Shown: positions 1-8,413, counted from the stretch's first letter. The stretch is DNA of 39,199 bases from Burkholderiales bacterium (GCA_021732385.1 JAKFVA010000039.1:1-39199), one strand, 5' to 3'. A program made the numbers and translations. The notes: generated by a model from the letters alone, not told the origin.

Positions 1-1
1 T

Positions 2-283
2 GGCGGCGATTTGGGCTGGGCCAATCCAGGCCAATTTGTGCCCGAGTTTGAAGACGTGCTCAATACGCTGGCACCCAACCAGATCAGCGACCCCGTGGTA
101 TCACGCTTTGGCGTACACCTGATTCAAGCGCTGGAGCGCCGCGTCACCACACTGAGCGAGCGAGAGCAGCGCGATATCGCACGCGGCCTGTTGCGTGAGA
201 AAAAAACCGAGCAGGCGCTGAGCGCCTGGGTACAGGAGGTGCGTGGCCGGGCCTATGTGGAGCTGCGTGAGCCACCTCAATAA
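2..283 (+). CDS. surA: SurA periplasmic chaperone/peptidyl-prolyl isomerase, C-terminal fragment
   Basis: The reading frame is open from base 2, so the gene starts outside the window; about 93 C-terminal residues are visible. It opens with GGDLGWANPGQFVPEFE, the typical start of the second parvulin (rotamase) domain of SurA. A stretch with FGVHLIQALERR follows, then a C-terminal helix (EKKTEQALSAWVQEVRGRAYVE) that in SurA packs back on the chaperone core. SurA escorts outer-membrane proteins through the periplasm. The next gene is rsmA, 134 bp downstream on the same strand. In enterobacteria pdxA usually lies between the two; here it is absent. The family call is firm; the exact paralogue rests on this fragment plus the rsmA neighbour. 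Confidence 0.88.
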   Translation, partial: GGDLGWANPGQFVPEFEDVLNTLAPNQISDPVVSRFGVHLIQALERRVTTLSEREQRDIARGLLREKKTEQALSAWVQEVRGRAYVELREPPQ

Positions 284-417
284 ATGAGGCTCCCACGCGC
301 CACTATTTTGTGCGGGTCGCTGCCCCCGAGGTGGCGGCGTTTTGCTTTGGGGCGGCCCGGTGGCAGAAATTGCCCTAGTGCTTTGCGCCATTTGAAAGCA
401 TCGGAGCTTAAGCGCTT

Positions 418-1167
418 GTGAGGCATATTCCGCGCAAGCGCTTTGGCCAGCATTTTTTGACGGATGCGACCATTATTGGTGCCATCGTGGACGCGATTGC
501 GCCCGAGGCCGGGCAGCAAATGGTGGAAATCGGCCCCGGTCTGGCGGCCATGACGCAGCCGTTGGTCGAGCGCCTTGGGCACTTGACGGTAATCGAGCTT
601 GATCGCGATCTCGCAGCCCGTTTACGCGGACATGGCCAGCTCACGGTGGTTGAATCGGACGTCTTAAGGGTGGATTTCAGTCAAATCAGCCAGTCTGGTT
701 TGCGCGTAGTGGGCAACTTGCCTTACAACATTTCCACGCCCATCTTGTTTCACCTGTTGCCTTTTGCCCATGGCGTGATTGACCAGCACTTCATGCTGCA
801 AAAAGAAGTGGTTGACCGTATGGTGGCTAAGCCGTGCACCGCTGATTACGGTCGCTTGAGCGTCATTCTGCAATGGCGTTATGCCATGGAAAACGTGTTG
901 CATGTGCCACCCGAGGCGTTCAATCCACCGCCAAGAGTTCAAAGTGCGCTGGTACGTATGCTGCCCCATGCCAAGCCCGTGGCGCTGGACGTGCTGCTGC
1001 TGTCAGCACTGGTGCAAGTGGCGTTCAGCCAGCGCCGCAAACTGATGCGCCACAGCCTGGGGCCGTGGCTGGCGCAGCGCAGTTATGACGGCAATTTCGA
1101 CTTGGCACGCCGGGCCGAAGAAGTGCCGGTGCAGGCCTACCTGGATCTAGTGCGCGAACTGGCCTGA
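418..1167 (+). CDS. rsmA: 16S rRNA (adenine1518/1519-N6)-dimethyltransferase RsmA (KsgA)
   Basis: RsmA uses SAM to dimethylate two adjacent adenines in the 3' terminal hairpin of 16S rRNA, a late step of small-subunit assembly. The 249-residue product starts with a GTG codon and the family signature RKRFGQHFL. The SAM-binding motif MVEIGPGL sits near residue 35, the acidic VIELD strand follows, and the catalytic NLPYNIST motif lies near residue 99. The C-terminal helical domain carries [12 protein letters not shown] near residue 202. Length is slightly shorter than E. coli KsgA but complete. It lies directly after surA, a common arrangement. No good Shine-Dalgarno precedes the GTG, but the conserved RKRFGQHFL begins only a few residues in, which supports this start. 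Confidence 0.95.
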   Translation: MRHIPRKRFGQHFLTDATIIGAIVDAIAPEAGQQMVEIGPGLAAMTQPLVERLGHLTVIELDRDLAARLRGHGQLTVVESDVLRVDFSQISQSGLRVVGNLPYNISTPILFHLLPFAHGVIDQHFMLQKEVVDRMVAKPCTADYGRLSVILQWRYAMENVLHVPPEAFNPPPRVQSALVRMLPHAKPVALDVLLLSALVQVAFSQRRKLMRHSLGPWLAQRSYDGNFDLARRAEEVPVQAYLDLVRELA

Positions 1168-1195
1168 CCGCGCAACGGCCAAGCCAGCGGCTGGA

Positions 1196-1389
1196 TTACG
1201 CGGCGTTAAGCCAGTAATGCGCGTTGAACGGGCTGCTCATGCGCAACGCCAAGGGCGATACGTCGAGCAGCTTGTCGGTTGGCATTTTCTCGCCAATCTC
1301 AACGCTGGGGGTAATTTCTATGCCGTTGAGGTTGCCGCTGGGGCTTGCCTCATTCGCCCGTTCTGCTTGGCTGGTGTGTGCAGAACGGG
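1196..1389 (-). other. Unassigned minus-strand reading frame, possibly a gene remnant
   Basis: Between rsmA and the barstar gene a minus-strand frame runs without stop to a TAA at 1196-1198. The last 51 codons (1199-1351) end in G or C in about 40 cases by my count, the bias of real genes here. The peptide ends ...ALRMSSPFNAHYWLNAA. Further upstream the frame enters the barstar gene in a different phase and I find no convincing start codon or ribosome site. It could be the tail of a decayed gene, a small protein with an unusual start, or chance. I do not recognise the family. Confidence 0.3.
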
Positions 1390-1791
1390 CTACAGAAAAG
1401 AATAGAAGCAGCGAAAAGGTATTTTTTTCTCCGCCCAGTAATCGGCGGCATCGCGGAAGATGTCCAGCAGCTGTTCGCGCGCCTCCTTGTCAAACTTGGC
1501 GTGCGCAGGCACATGCTCCAGCACCACCACAAAACCGGGCTGCTGACCGGACTTGTGCAGCGGGTCGGTCATGCAGTCGTACAAGGCATCAAAGTTCTTG
1601 CCGAAGTGGCTCGGAAAAGTGAATTGCGCGGCAATCAGGCCCAGCACGTCCTGCTTGGACTGGGCCTGGGCCAAGTTGGCATATAAAAAGTGCTGACCCA
1701 GGTGCTGGGCCGCCTCTTGCAAATCCTGTACACGAAAAGCCCGAATCGACTGAACGATGTTGGGTCTGACTGCACGAAGTGTGATGTCCAT
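1390..1791 (-). CDS. Barstar-family ribonuclease inhibitor
   Basis: A small cytoplasmic protein (133 residues from the ATG at 1791) resembling barstar, which blocks barnase-type ribonucleases by plugging their active site. Recognisable stretches are FTFPSHFGKNFDALYDCMTD, which matches the barstar core 'FP.yfG.N.DAL.d.l', then FVVVLEHV, and an acidic C-terminal helix LLDIFRDAADYWAEKK. An upstream in-frame TTG at 1815 would add 8 residues; I prefer the ATG. The gene sits just downstream of an RNase Sa/barnase-like gene on the same strand (83-bp gap), the expected toxin-immunity order. Family call firm; cognate pairing is inferred from position. Confidence 0.85.
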   Translation of the reverse strand: MDITLRAVRPNIVQSIRAFRVQDLQEAAQHLGQHFLYANLAQAQSKQDVLGLIAAQFTFPSHFGKNFDALYDCMTDPLHKSGQQPGFVVVLEHVPAHAKFDKEAREQLLDIFRDAADYWAEKKIPFRCFYSFL

Positions 1792-1841
1792 CTCCGTAAC
1801 TCTTTCTAGTATCAAATACTCAATAACTGCCTGAACCTGCG

Positions 1842-1868
1842 GGCCCGTTTTGGCGGGCCACCTTTTTT
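1842..1868 (+). terminator. Hairpin with downstream T-run between the RNase and barstar genes
   Basis: GGCCCG (1842-1847) pairs with CGGGCC (1854-1859) over a 6-nt loop and is followed by six T residues at 1863-1868. The T-run is on the plus strand, so it would stop rightward transcripts before they run antisense into the ribonuclease gene. On the minus strand it is only a hairpin within the RNase-barstar spacer. Confidence 0.4.
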
Positions 1869-1874
1869 ATTTGC

Positions 1875-2360
1875 CTAATTCACAATCTGGCGAAAACTCG
1901 CGTAATGGTCTGCTGTGTAATAGCAGGCATCAGGCTGGCGGGCCTGGCCACCACAAACAATGCGCTTTGCGCCCCGACTGCGCATCCCGGGCGTCTTCAC
2001 GGTGTATTCCAGGTAGTAACCGTTTTTCTGCCGCGGTAGCAAACGCTCCCGATTGCCAAAAACAGTGCCATCCTTGTCAAATGGAAAAGGCCCACCTTGA
2101 GCAATCAAGGCGTAGGTCTGACGGCCCTCTTTGGGCAGCTCAGCCAACGCCATGGTTTTGCCGACCAACGCCCCCTCACCCGCTGGCCCCTTGGCCAACA
2201 CAATCCCGGCGCCACTTGCCACTGCGCCCCAAACAAGCATGGCCGCCACGGCGCGGCAAACCAGGGCCTTGCCTGCAGCATGGGACGAGCTACAGCCCCG
2301 GTAACCCGGCTGGTGCGGGAACACCTGACCTGCGCTGTTCATCAAACTGCTGACTTTCAT
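1875..2360 (-). CDS. Exported guanyl-preferring ribonuclease of the RNase Sa/barnase (N1/T1) superfamily
   Basis: The C-terminal ~100 residues match the microbial ribonuclease fold closely: LPKEGRQTYALIAQGGPFPF, DGTVFGNRERLLP, GYYLEYTVKTPG, RSRGAKRIVCGG and CYYTADHYASFRQIV. The three catalytic residues known from RNase Sa are present: Glu in YYLEYTV, Arg in GAKRIV and His in ADHYASF. A hydrophobic segment ending in GAGIVLA followed by KG looks like a signal peptide, so the enzyme is probably secreted. The start is uncertain: in-frame ATGs lie at 2411, 2360, 2342 and 2240; those at 2360/2342 leave a long n-region, the one at 2240 starts at the hydrophobic core. None has a clear ribosome site. 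The adjacent downstream barstar-like gene would protect the cytoplasm. Confidence 0.82.
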   Translation of the reverse strand: MKVSSLMNSAGQVFPHQPGYRGCSSSHAAGKALVCRAVAAMLVWGAVASGAGIVLAKGPAGEGALVGKTMALAELPKEGRQTYALIAQGGPFPFDKDGTVFGNRERLLPRQKNGYYLEYTVKTPGMRSRGAKRIVCGGQARQPDACYYTADHYASFRQIVN

Positions 2361-2554
2361 GTGGCCTGCATTTACAGCAGGCTTTTTTGCGATGCCGCCT
2401 GCTGTAACCATCTACATGACAGGTGGCGGCTACCCCTATTTGCGCCAAGCCGGTGCACTTCGCCAGCTTAAAAGGTAAATTCCAAGCCAACAATTGTGAC
2501 GGAATTAGCAAAAAAGCGCAAGACCCTGCTCAAAAATTAAGCAGAATCTCGTGG

Positions 2555-2603
2555 ATTAAAACAGTGGTCAGCCAATAAAATAGTAAGTGACCACTGTTTT
2601 AAT
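2555..2603 (-). terminator. Terminator-like inverted repeat after maeB
   Basis: A perfect 16-bp inverted repeat: ATTAAAACAGTGGTCA (2555-2570) and TGACCACTGTTTTAAT (2588-2603) around a 17-nt AT-rich loop. It starts 6 bp beyond the maeB stop codon. Read in the maeB direction the second arm ends in TGTTTTAAT, a short U-rich end, so it likely terminates maeB; the symmetry would also let it act on the other strand. Confidence 0.7.
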
Positions 2604-2608
2604 TTTCC

Positions 2609-4921
2609 TTACCTGACGGCGTTTGCATCGGCGACGGTGAGTGCGGTCATATTGACCACCCGGCGCACGGTGGTGCTGGCTGTCAGGATGTGAAGCGGGC
2701 TGGCCGCTCCCAATAGTACGGGGCCAATTGCAATATTGCCGCCAGCAGCTGTCTTGAGCAGGTTGTAGGAAATGTTGGCAGCATCGATGTTCGGGAAAAC
2801 CAGTAGATTGGCATCACCGGCCAAGGTGCTGTTGGGCATGATGGCGGCGCGCTGGTGTGCATCAAGTGCCACGTCGCCGTGCATTTCGCCATCAACTTCC
2901 AGCCAAGGGGCCGACAGCCGTAACAGATCCAACGCCTGGCGCATCTTGATGGCGCTGGGCAGGTTGCTGGAGCCAAAGTTGGAATGTGACAGCAGTGCGG
3001 CTTTAGGGCGGATGCCAAAGCGCATCATTTCCTCGGCGGCCAGGGTGGTAATTTCGGCCAATTCGGCGGCGCTGGGGTCGGCGTTGACATGGGTGTCCAC
3101 CAGGAACACCTGCCGGTCGGGCAGCAGCAGGCCATTCATGCAAGCGTAAGTGCTGACCCCGGCACGCTTGCCAATAACCTGGTCCACATACTGCAGGTGC
3201 ATGGCAGTGGTGCCCCAGGTGCCGCAAATGGCACCATCCACCTCGCCCTTGTGCAGCATCATGGCGGCAATCAGGGTCAGGCGGCGGCGCATTTCAATCT
3301 TGGCCACTTGCACCGTAATGCCGCGCCGCTCGGTCATGCGGTGGTAGGTTTGCCAGAAGTCGCGGTAGCGGTGGTCTTGCTCGACGTTGACCACATCGTA
3401 GTCAGTGCCTGCTCTCAGGCGCAGGCCAAACTTGACAATGCGCTGCTCGATGATGGCCGGACGGCCAATCAGCGTGGGCCGGGCCAGGCCCTCGTCCACC
3501 ACAATCTGGCAGGCGCGCAGGATGCGCTCTTCTTCGCCCTCGGCATAGGCCACACGCTTTTTCAAGGCCTTTTTGGCGGCATTGAAAATCGGCTTCATGG
3601 TGGTGCCCGAAGCATAGACAAAGCTTTGCAGCCTGTCGCGGTAGGCGTCCATGTCCTTGATGGGGCGCAGCGCCACGCCGGAATCAAACGCTGCCTGCGC
3701 CACGGCAGGCGCAATCTTCATCATCAGGCGCGGGTCAAACGGCTTGGGTATCAAGTACTCGGGGCCAAAGGCCAGCTGCTCGCCCGCGTAAGCCGCGGCC
3801 ACTACTTCGCTTTGCTCGGCTTGTGCCAATTGCGCAATGGCATGCACAGCGGCAATTTCCATCTCAACCGTGATGGTGGAGGCGCCCGCATCCAGTGCGC
3901 CACGGAAGATGTAGGGGAAACACAGAACGTTGTTGACCTGGTTGGGGTAGTCGGTGCGGCCGGTGGCCATGATGGCATCGCTTCGCACGGCCTTAACCTC
4001 TTCCGGCAGGATTTCCGGTGTGGGGTTGGCCAGCGCCAGTATCACGGGCTTGGCAGCCATCTTGGACACCATCTCGGCTTTAAGCACACCACCGGCAGAC
4101 AGACCCAGAAAGATGTCGGCCCCGGCAATCACCTCGCCCAGGGTTCGCAACGGCGTGGTTTGCGCGAACTGGATTTTGTCTTCATCCATCAGCTCGGTGC
4201 GCCCCGCATAGACCACGCCCGCTAGGTCGGTTACCCAGATGTTCTCGCGCGGAATGCCGAGTTTGACGAGCAGCCCCAGGCAGGCCAGCGCGGCGGCACC
4301 CGCTCCCGAGGTCACCAGCTTGATTTTTTTCGGGTCTTTGCCGACTACTTTGAGGCCATTCAGGATGGCCGCCCCCACCACAATGGCCGTGCCGTGCTGG
4401 TCGTCATGAAAGACCGGAATCTTCATGCGCTCGCGCAGCTTGCGCTCCACATAAAAACAGTCGGGCGCCTTGATGTCTTCCAGGTTGATACCGCCAAAGG
4501 TAGGCTCCAGCGCAGCGATGATGTCAACCAGCTTGTCGAGGTCGTGCTTTTCGTTAATTTCAATATCGAAGACGTCAATGCCGGCAAACTTCTTAAACAG
4601 GACGGCTTTGCCCTCCATAACCGGCTTGGCTGCTAGCGGCCCGATATCACCCAGGCCCAGCACTGCCGTGCCGTTGGTAATGACGGCCACCAGATTGCCA
4701 CGCGCGGTGTACTTGAAGGCGTTTGCCGGATCCAGCACAATTTCTTCGCACGGTGCAGCCACACCGGGGGAATAGGCCAGCGACAAGTCGTGTTGATTGA
4801 TCAGCTGCTTAGTAGCTGCAATGGCAATTTTTCCGGGGGTGGGGAACTCGTGGTATTCGAGTGCGGCGCGGCGCAGCTCGGTGCGTTTTTCCGCGCGCGG
4901 ATCGGGATGGCTGGAAGTCAA
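2609..4921 (-). CDS. maeB: NADP-dependent malic enzyme with C-terminal phosphotransacetylase-like domain
   Basis: Oxidative decarboxylation of malate to pyruvate, giving NADPH. The N-terminal malic enzyme half (about residues 15-420) shows [52 protein letters not shown] and the dinucleotide-binding [15 protein letters not shown]. From about residue 430 ([26 protein letters not shown]) the protein becomes a phosphotransacetylase-like domain, known in MaeB as a regulatory region sensing acetyl-CoA. Length is about 770 residues, close to E. coli MaeB. An upstream TTG at 4954 is possible, but the TTG at 4921 is preceded by AGGAG six bases away and is preferred. It stands alone between a terminator hairpin and its own promoter region. 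Confidence 0.95.
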   Translation of the reverse strand: MTSSHPDPRAEKRTELRRAALEYHEFPTPGKIAIAATKQLINQHDLSLAYSPGVAAPCEEIVLDPANAFKYTARGNLVAVITNGTAVLGLGDIGPLAAKPVMEGKAVLFKKFAGIDVFDIEINEKHDLDKLVDIIAALEPTFGGINLEDIKAPDCFYVERKLRERMKIPVFHDDQHGTAIVVGAAILNGLKVVGKDPKKIKLVTSGAGAAALACLGLLVKLGIPRENIWVTDLAGVVYAGRTELMDEDKIQFAQTTPLRTLGEVIAGADIFLGLSAGGVLKAEMVSKMAAKPVILALANPTPEILPEEVKAVRSDAIMATGRTDYPNQVNNVLCFPYIFRGALDAGASTITVEMEIAAVHAIAQLAQAEQSEVVAAAYAGEQLAFGPEYLIPKPFDPRLMMKIAPAVAQAAFDSGVALRPIKDMDAYRDRLQSFVYASGTTMKPIFNAAKKALKKRVAYAEGEEERILRACQIVVDEGLARPTLIGRPAIIEQRIVKFGLRLRAGTDYDVVNVEQDHRYRDFWQTYHRMTERRGITVQVAKIEMRRRLTLIAAMMLHKGEVDGAICGTWGTTAMHLQYVDQVIGKRAGVSTYACMNGLLLPDRQVFLVDTHVNADPSAAELAEITTLAAEEMMRFGIRPKAALLSHSNFGSSNLPSAIKMRQALDLLRLSAPWLEVDGEMHGDVALDAHQRAAIMPNSTLAGDANLLVFPNIDAANISYNLLKTAAGGNIAIGPVLLGAASPLHILTASTTVRRVVNMTALTVADANAVR

Positions 4922-5016
4922 AAGCGTCTCCTGGGCAAGTGTTGGCCATGGCAACCATCGCGACCCTTTGCGAGTGACTGCACTGTGCGTCTTATTTTGA
5001 CGTCATTAGGCGACAG

Positions 5017-5044
5017 ATTGTAGGTTGAATCGCGATTTCGCGAT
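5017..5044 (-). promoter_or_regulatory. Probable maeB promoter with 16-bp palindromic operator
   Basis: On the minus strand a TACAAT -10-like hexamer occupies 5022-5017, about 95 bp upstream of the maeB start. Immediately upstream lies a perfect palindrome, ATCGCGATTTCGCGAT up to its 2-base centre (arms ATCGCGA 5029-5035 and TCGCGAT 5038-5044). That places it in the spacer and -35 area, the usual site for a repressor operator. No strong -35 is visible. The regulator is unknown. Confidence 0.45.
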
Positions 5045-5074
5045 GTGAAAAATGCACGCCTCCAGTCCGGGCGC

Positions 5075-5091
5075 GCTACTAAACAAATAGC
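5075..5091. repeat. CTAT...ATAG dispersed palindrome, copy 1 (intergenic)
   Basis: GCTACTAAACAAATAGC, 17 bp, between maeB and the arsenosugar-type glycosyltransferase genes. It shares the layout R-CTAY-N-AATAG-Y with four other copies in this window (12482, 14804, 24689, 24917). Confidence 0.5.
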
Positions 5092-5146
5092 GTTGTATGC
5101 GCATATGGCAGGGGTGGCTGGTTGATCGTGCATAACCAGGATTCAA

Positions 5147-5791
5147 TCAGACGGCCAAGCGAGGCAACCACCCGGCGGGCAGTGCGGCCAGGTCGGCGGG
5201 CTCGTCAATGTCAGTCAGGGCCGCGCCTTGCCAGACTTGCCAGCCCAGCGCGGCGCAACGCAGCAGGGTTAGCGCGGCTACCACCGGTGTGCTCCAGGGC
5301 ATTTGGCTGAACAACGACGCGTCATGGCGCTTGAGGCCCAGCAGGCAATAGCCGCCATCGGTGGCAGGCAGTAGTACGGCATCAGCGCGCCGTAATTGCT
5401 CTGCGGCCTGGCGTAACAACGCAGCATCCAGCGCCGGGCAATCGGTGCCAATCAAAAGTACGGCAGGCGAGCGGGCCAGCGCCTGCAGGCTGGCGCGGGC
5501 AAGGCGCGCGCCCAGGTCGCCCTCGCCCTGGGCGGTGCAAACCACACCGTTAGGCAGCGTGACGCCGTGCCAGTCAGGGTGGTCGATGGCCGGGCTGGCG
5601 CACAACTCTACCGGGCCAAGCTGCGCGGCCACGGCTTGTGCCAGGGTATGGGTCAGCATGCGCTGGGCCAGGGCGGCGGCGGCGCTGGCACCCAGCGCCG
5701 GTATCAACCGGGTCTTGACCTGGCCCGGTTGCGGGGCCTTGGCAAAGACCACTATGCGGGTGGCCGCTGAGGCGAAAGCATGCGTTGCCAT
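5147..5791 (-). CDS. TIGR04282-type (DUF2064) glycosyltransferase/nucleotidyltransferase-like protein
   Basis: About 214 residues from the ATG at 5791. It begins RIVVFAKAPQPGQVKTRLIP, the hallmark of the TIGR04282/DUF2064 family with a GT-A-like fold, and continues with GDLGARLARA, LLIGTDCPALDAALLRQA, LLPATDGGYCLLGL and a terminal LTDIDEPADLAAL. The family is annotated in association with arsenosugar biosynthesis clusters and usually sits beside the TIGR04283 glycosyltransferase, as here. An ATG at 5839 would overlap the upstream gene by 41 bp; the ATG at 5791, 7 bp after its stop, fits better and leaves the family start near the N terminus. The biochemical substrate is not established. Confidence 0.85.
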   Translation of the reverse strand: MATHAFASAATRIVVFAKAPQPGQVKTRLIPALGASAAAALAQRMLTHTLAQAVAAQLGPVELCASPAIDHPDWHGVTLPNGVVCTAQGEGDLGARLARASLQALARSPAVLLIGTDCPALDAALLRQAAEQLRRADAVLLPATDGGYCLLGLKRHDASLFSQMPWSTPVVAALTLLRCAALGWQVWQGAALTDIDEPADLAALPAGWLPRLAV

Positions 5792-5798
5792 GGCTGCT

Positions 5799-6497
5799 CT
5801 AGTGGTAGATACGTGCCAGTTCTTGTGCCGGAATGCCACGCCAATAAGCCCAACGCAAGCGCCACATCAGAAATACGGTGTGCCAAACACCGTATTGCTC
5901 CCAGCGGCGCCCCGAGGTGATAACCGCTTGCGCAAGGCACGCGGGTGCCGACAAGGCGCGCAGGCGTCGCGAGAGTTCAATGTCTTCCATCAAGGGCTGG
6001 TCGGGAAACCCACCCACGGCCCTAAATACGTCAGTCGTCATGAACATCGCCTGATCGCCCGTAGAGATGCCCGTCAGGCGCGAGCGCAAGTTCATCATGG
6101 CGCTGACGAGTCGCAGCAGGGGCAAGCGGCTGTCAATGCGCACATTGAAGCGCCCCCATAGCGGCGCCTGTGGCGCGGCCTGATGCAGTGCCTGCAAAAC
6201 CAGTTGGTCAGCCGCATCAGGCAGCTGTGTGTCGGCATGCAGAAAAAGCAGCACCTCGCCGCTGGCGTGGGCTGCGCCGTAATTCATCTGGCGGGCACGG
6301 CCACGTGCGCTGGTCAGCGCCATAACGCCGTGCTGGCGGGCAATGGCCAGGCTCTGGTCGGTGCTGCCGCCATCAACCACGATGAGTTGCACCTGGCGTG
6401 TGCTCAATCGGGCAAGCGAGGCTAAGGTAAATGGCAGCACGGCCGCCTCATTGAGCACCGGAATAATGACGGACAGCAGCGGGCGCGAAGCGGCCAT
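5799..6497 (-). CDS. TIGR04283-type family 2 glycosyltransferase (arsenosugar cluster)
   Basis: A 232-residue GT-A glycosyltransferase: LSVIIPVLNEAAVLP at the N terminus, VDGGSTDQSLAIA, ARGRARQMNYGA, then LLFLHADTQLP carrying the metal-binding DxD-like site, ISTGDQAMFM, and GGFPDQPLMEDIELSRRL near residue 165. This combination defines TIGR04283, a family named for its link to arsenosugar biosynthesis; it would transfer a sugar to an acceptor in the cytoplasm. It begins 3 bp after the arsS stop and is followed 7 bp later by its TIGR04282 partner, so the three are almost certainly one transcript. No signal peptide or membrane segment is obvious. Confidence 0.87.
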   Translation of the reverse strand: MAASRPLLSVIIPVLNEAAVLPFTLASLARLSTRQVQLIVVDGGSTDQSLAIARQHGVMALTSARGRARQMNYGAAHASGEVLLFLHADTQLPDAADQLVLQALHQAAPQAPLWGRFNVRIDSRLPLLRLVSAMMNLRSRLTGISTGDQAMFMTTDVFRAVGGFPDQPLMEDIELSRRLRALSAPACLAQAVITSGRRWEQYGVWHTVFLMWRLRWAYWRGIPAQELARIYH

Positions 6498-6500
6498 GCG

Positions 6501-7469
6501 CTAATCAACCAGTGCACCGCCACAACTGCTACCTTGGCCGGCAGTGCAGCCATAACAATGGTCCGCCACACGAATGGGCTGCTGGTGGTAGTCGGTGTGC
6601 AGCAAATCGCGCAGGTGTGCGCGCTCGCCCGGCGCGGCGGCACCCAGTGGCAAACCCAGTTGCTGGTTGAAATCGCAGTCGTACAAAAAGCCCAGCCAGT
6701 CCACACTGACGGTATTGCGGCACATCACGCCGGGCAAATTGGCATGGGCATGGCTGCCCTTGAGTAAGGCCATGTAGCTGGCAAAGGTGCCCTTGGACAC
6801 CAGGGTTGAGCCAAAGCGCTGAATCGGCATGTTGGCCAGCACAAACAGCTCGTTGAAAACAATGCCAAAGTGCTTGCTTAACTCGCGTTTGTAATCGGCC
6901 TGCAAGCTGGACTGTGATGGCGGCAGTACAGCACCCTGGGGGTTGTAGACCAGGTTCAGTGCCAGGCCGGAACCGCTTTGTCCATAGCCCAGCGCATTGA
7001 GCTGCTGCAAGGCCGCGATGCTTTTGTCAAACACGCCTTCACCACGTTGTTTGTCCACATTGACCAAGCTGTAGCATGGCATGGAGGCCACCACTTCAAC
7101 CCGGTGCTGGGCCAAAAACGCAGCCAGGCCTTCTTGGCCCGGCTCAAACAAAATCGTCAGGTTGCAGCGGTCAATGACTTTCACGCCCAGCGCGCTGGCT
7201 TGCGCCACCAATGCACGAAAGCCCTCATGCAACTCGGGTGCTCCGCCGGTCAAATCCAGTGTCTGCATACGGCGCTTAGCCAGGACCTGCGCGATCAGCG
7301 CCAGGGTTTGTGCATCCATCATCTCGGTGCGATTGGGTCCGGCATTGACGTGGCAATGAACGCAGCTCTGGTTGCAGCGGTAGCCCAGGTTGACTTGCAG
7401 CGTGGTCAGCGGTTGACGCGAGATTGCAGGAAAGTCGGATTTTTGGAGCAACGGAAGCGTGGCGTGCAT
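6501..7469 (-). CDS. arsS: ArsS-like radical SAM protein (arsenosugar biosynthesis)
   Basis: 322 residues. The radical SAM cluster motif CNQSCVHCH lies near residue 33 in the context LQVNLGYRCNQSCVHCHVNAGP, which is distinctive for the TIGR04167/ArsS family, followed by LDLTGGAPELH. The C terminus holds the DUF3641-like part with VMCRNTVSVDWLGFLYDCDFNQ and a second Cys cluster, CYGCTAGQGSSCGG. ArsS-type enzymes transfer a 5'-deoxyadenosyl group from SAM to dimethylarsenic, the first committed step to arsenosugars. The partner ArsM methyltransferase is not in the window. It sits between mtnP (59-bp gap) and the two glycosyltransferases. Family call strong; arsenic role follows from the family. 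Confidence 0.9.
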   Translation of the reverse strand: MHATLPLLQKSDFPAISRQPLTTLQVNLGYRCNQSCVHCHVNAGPNRTEMMDAQTLALIAQVLAKRRMQTLDLTGGAPELHEGFRALVAQASALGVKVIDRCNLTILFEPGQEGLAAFLAQHRVEVVASMPCYSLVNVDKQRGEGVFDKSIAALQQLNALGYGQSGSGLALNLVYNPQGAVLPPSQSSLQADYKRELSKHFGIVFNELFVLANMPIQRFGSTLVSKGTFASYMALLKGSHAHANLPGVMCRNTVSVDWLGFLYDCDFNQQLGLPLGAAAPGERAHLRDLLHTDYHQQPIRVADHCYGCTAGQGSSCGGALVD

Positions 7470-7528
7470 GCGGTGGTTTTGTAGAGGTTGGATTCAATAG
7501 CGGCGAAACAAAGCGGGGCCAAGAAAAC

Positions 7529-8413
7529 TTAACGCAATAACGGGGCCAGCGCGGCGCGTGCAGCTGCAGGCATGGCGTCCAGAGACGTTACCAGGCCTGT
7601 AGCCAGTGCCAGGTGCGACTCGCAAGCGGGCTGGCTAGTTCCCAGAATACGAATCGCGTGCGCGGCAATGTGTTGGGCATGACCAGCGTTTTGCATCAGG
7701 TTCGCAATGGCCATGCTGGCATTGACCTGTGCCTCGCGCGGGTGCCAACAGTCATAGTCGGTCACCATAGCCAGCGTGGCATAGGCCATTTGTGCCTCGC
7801 GCGCTAATTTGGCTTCGGGCATGTTGGTCATGCCAATCACGCCGGCCCCCATGCTGCGGTACCACTGGGACTCGGCCAGGCTGGAGAACTGCGGGCCTTC
7901 AATGCAAACATAGGTGGCACCCTGGTGCAGCGTGATGGCGGCATTTTTCTCGGTGTTGACCTGCGCCACGGCCTGCACCAGCGCTGCCCGCACCACAGCA
8001 CTTGTGGGCTGCGCCATGGATACATGCGCTACTGCGCCTTGACCAAAAAATGTACTGGCGCGTGAGCGCGTGAGGTCGATGAACTGGTCAGGCAAGACCA
8101 TGTCAAGCGGCTTGAATTCTTCCTGCAATGAGCCGACAGCGGAGAACGACAACACATAGCGTACCCCCAATTGTTTGAGCGCATGAATATTGGCGCGGTA
8201 CGGCACCTCCGATGGAATCAGCCTATGGCCGCGGGCATGGCGAGCAATGAAGGCGACGGGTACGCCATGGACCGTGCCCGTCACCACCACATCAGACGGT
8301 GCGCCAAAAGGCGTGTGCAGGGTGTGCTCGCGCACCTCGTGCAGCGCATCCATTTGGTAGAGGCCGCTGCCGCCGATAACACCCACCAACGCTTGGGGAA
8401 TTTGACTGCTCAT
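7529..8413 (-). CDS. mtnP: S-methyl-5'-thioadenosine phosphorylase (MTAP family)
   Basis: 294 residues of the purine nucleoside phosphorylase family 2. Motifs: GVIGGSGLYQM, ARHARGHRLIPSEVPYRANI, FSAVGSLQEEF, QFIDLTRSRASTFF, CIEGPQFSSLAESQWYR, MTNMPEAKLAREA and VTDYDCWH. These match MTAP more than PNP. The enzyme cleaves methylthioadenosine with phosphate to adenine and methylthioribose-1-phosphate. Its ATG overlaps the pepP stop (ATGA at 8410-8413), so it is translationally coupled to pepP. Lying just upstream of arsS, it could also depurinate the 5'-deoxyadenosyl-arsenic product, which has the same 5'-substituted deoxyadenosine shape; that is inference. Confidence 0.92.
   Translation of the reverse strand: MSSQIPQALVGVIGGSGLYQMDALHEVREHTLHTPFGAPSDVVVTGTVHGVPVAFIARHARGHRLIPSEVPYRANIHALKQLGVRYVLSFSAVGSLQEEFKPLDMVLPDQFIDLTRSRASTFFGQGAVAHVSMAQPTSAVVRAALVQAVAQVNTEKNAAITLHQGATYVCIEGPQFSSLAESQWYRSMGAGVIGMTNMPEAKLAREAQMAYATLAMVTDYDCWHPREAQVNASMAIANLMQNAGHAQHIAAHAIRILGTSQPACESHLALATGLVTSLDAMPAAARAALAPLLR

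Noticed and set aside
3089-4225. A 378-residue open frame opposite maeB
   Set aside because: Antisense shadow of a conserved enzyme; no recognisable domain.
5118-5139. Hairpin CTGGTT/AACCAG after the TIGR04282 gene as a terminator
   Set aside because: Only 6 bp of stem with a 10-nt loop and no T-run on the minus strand.
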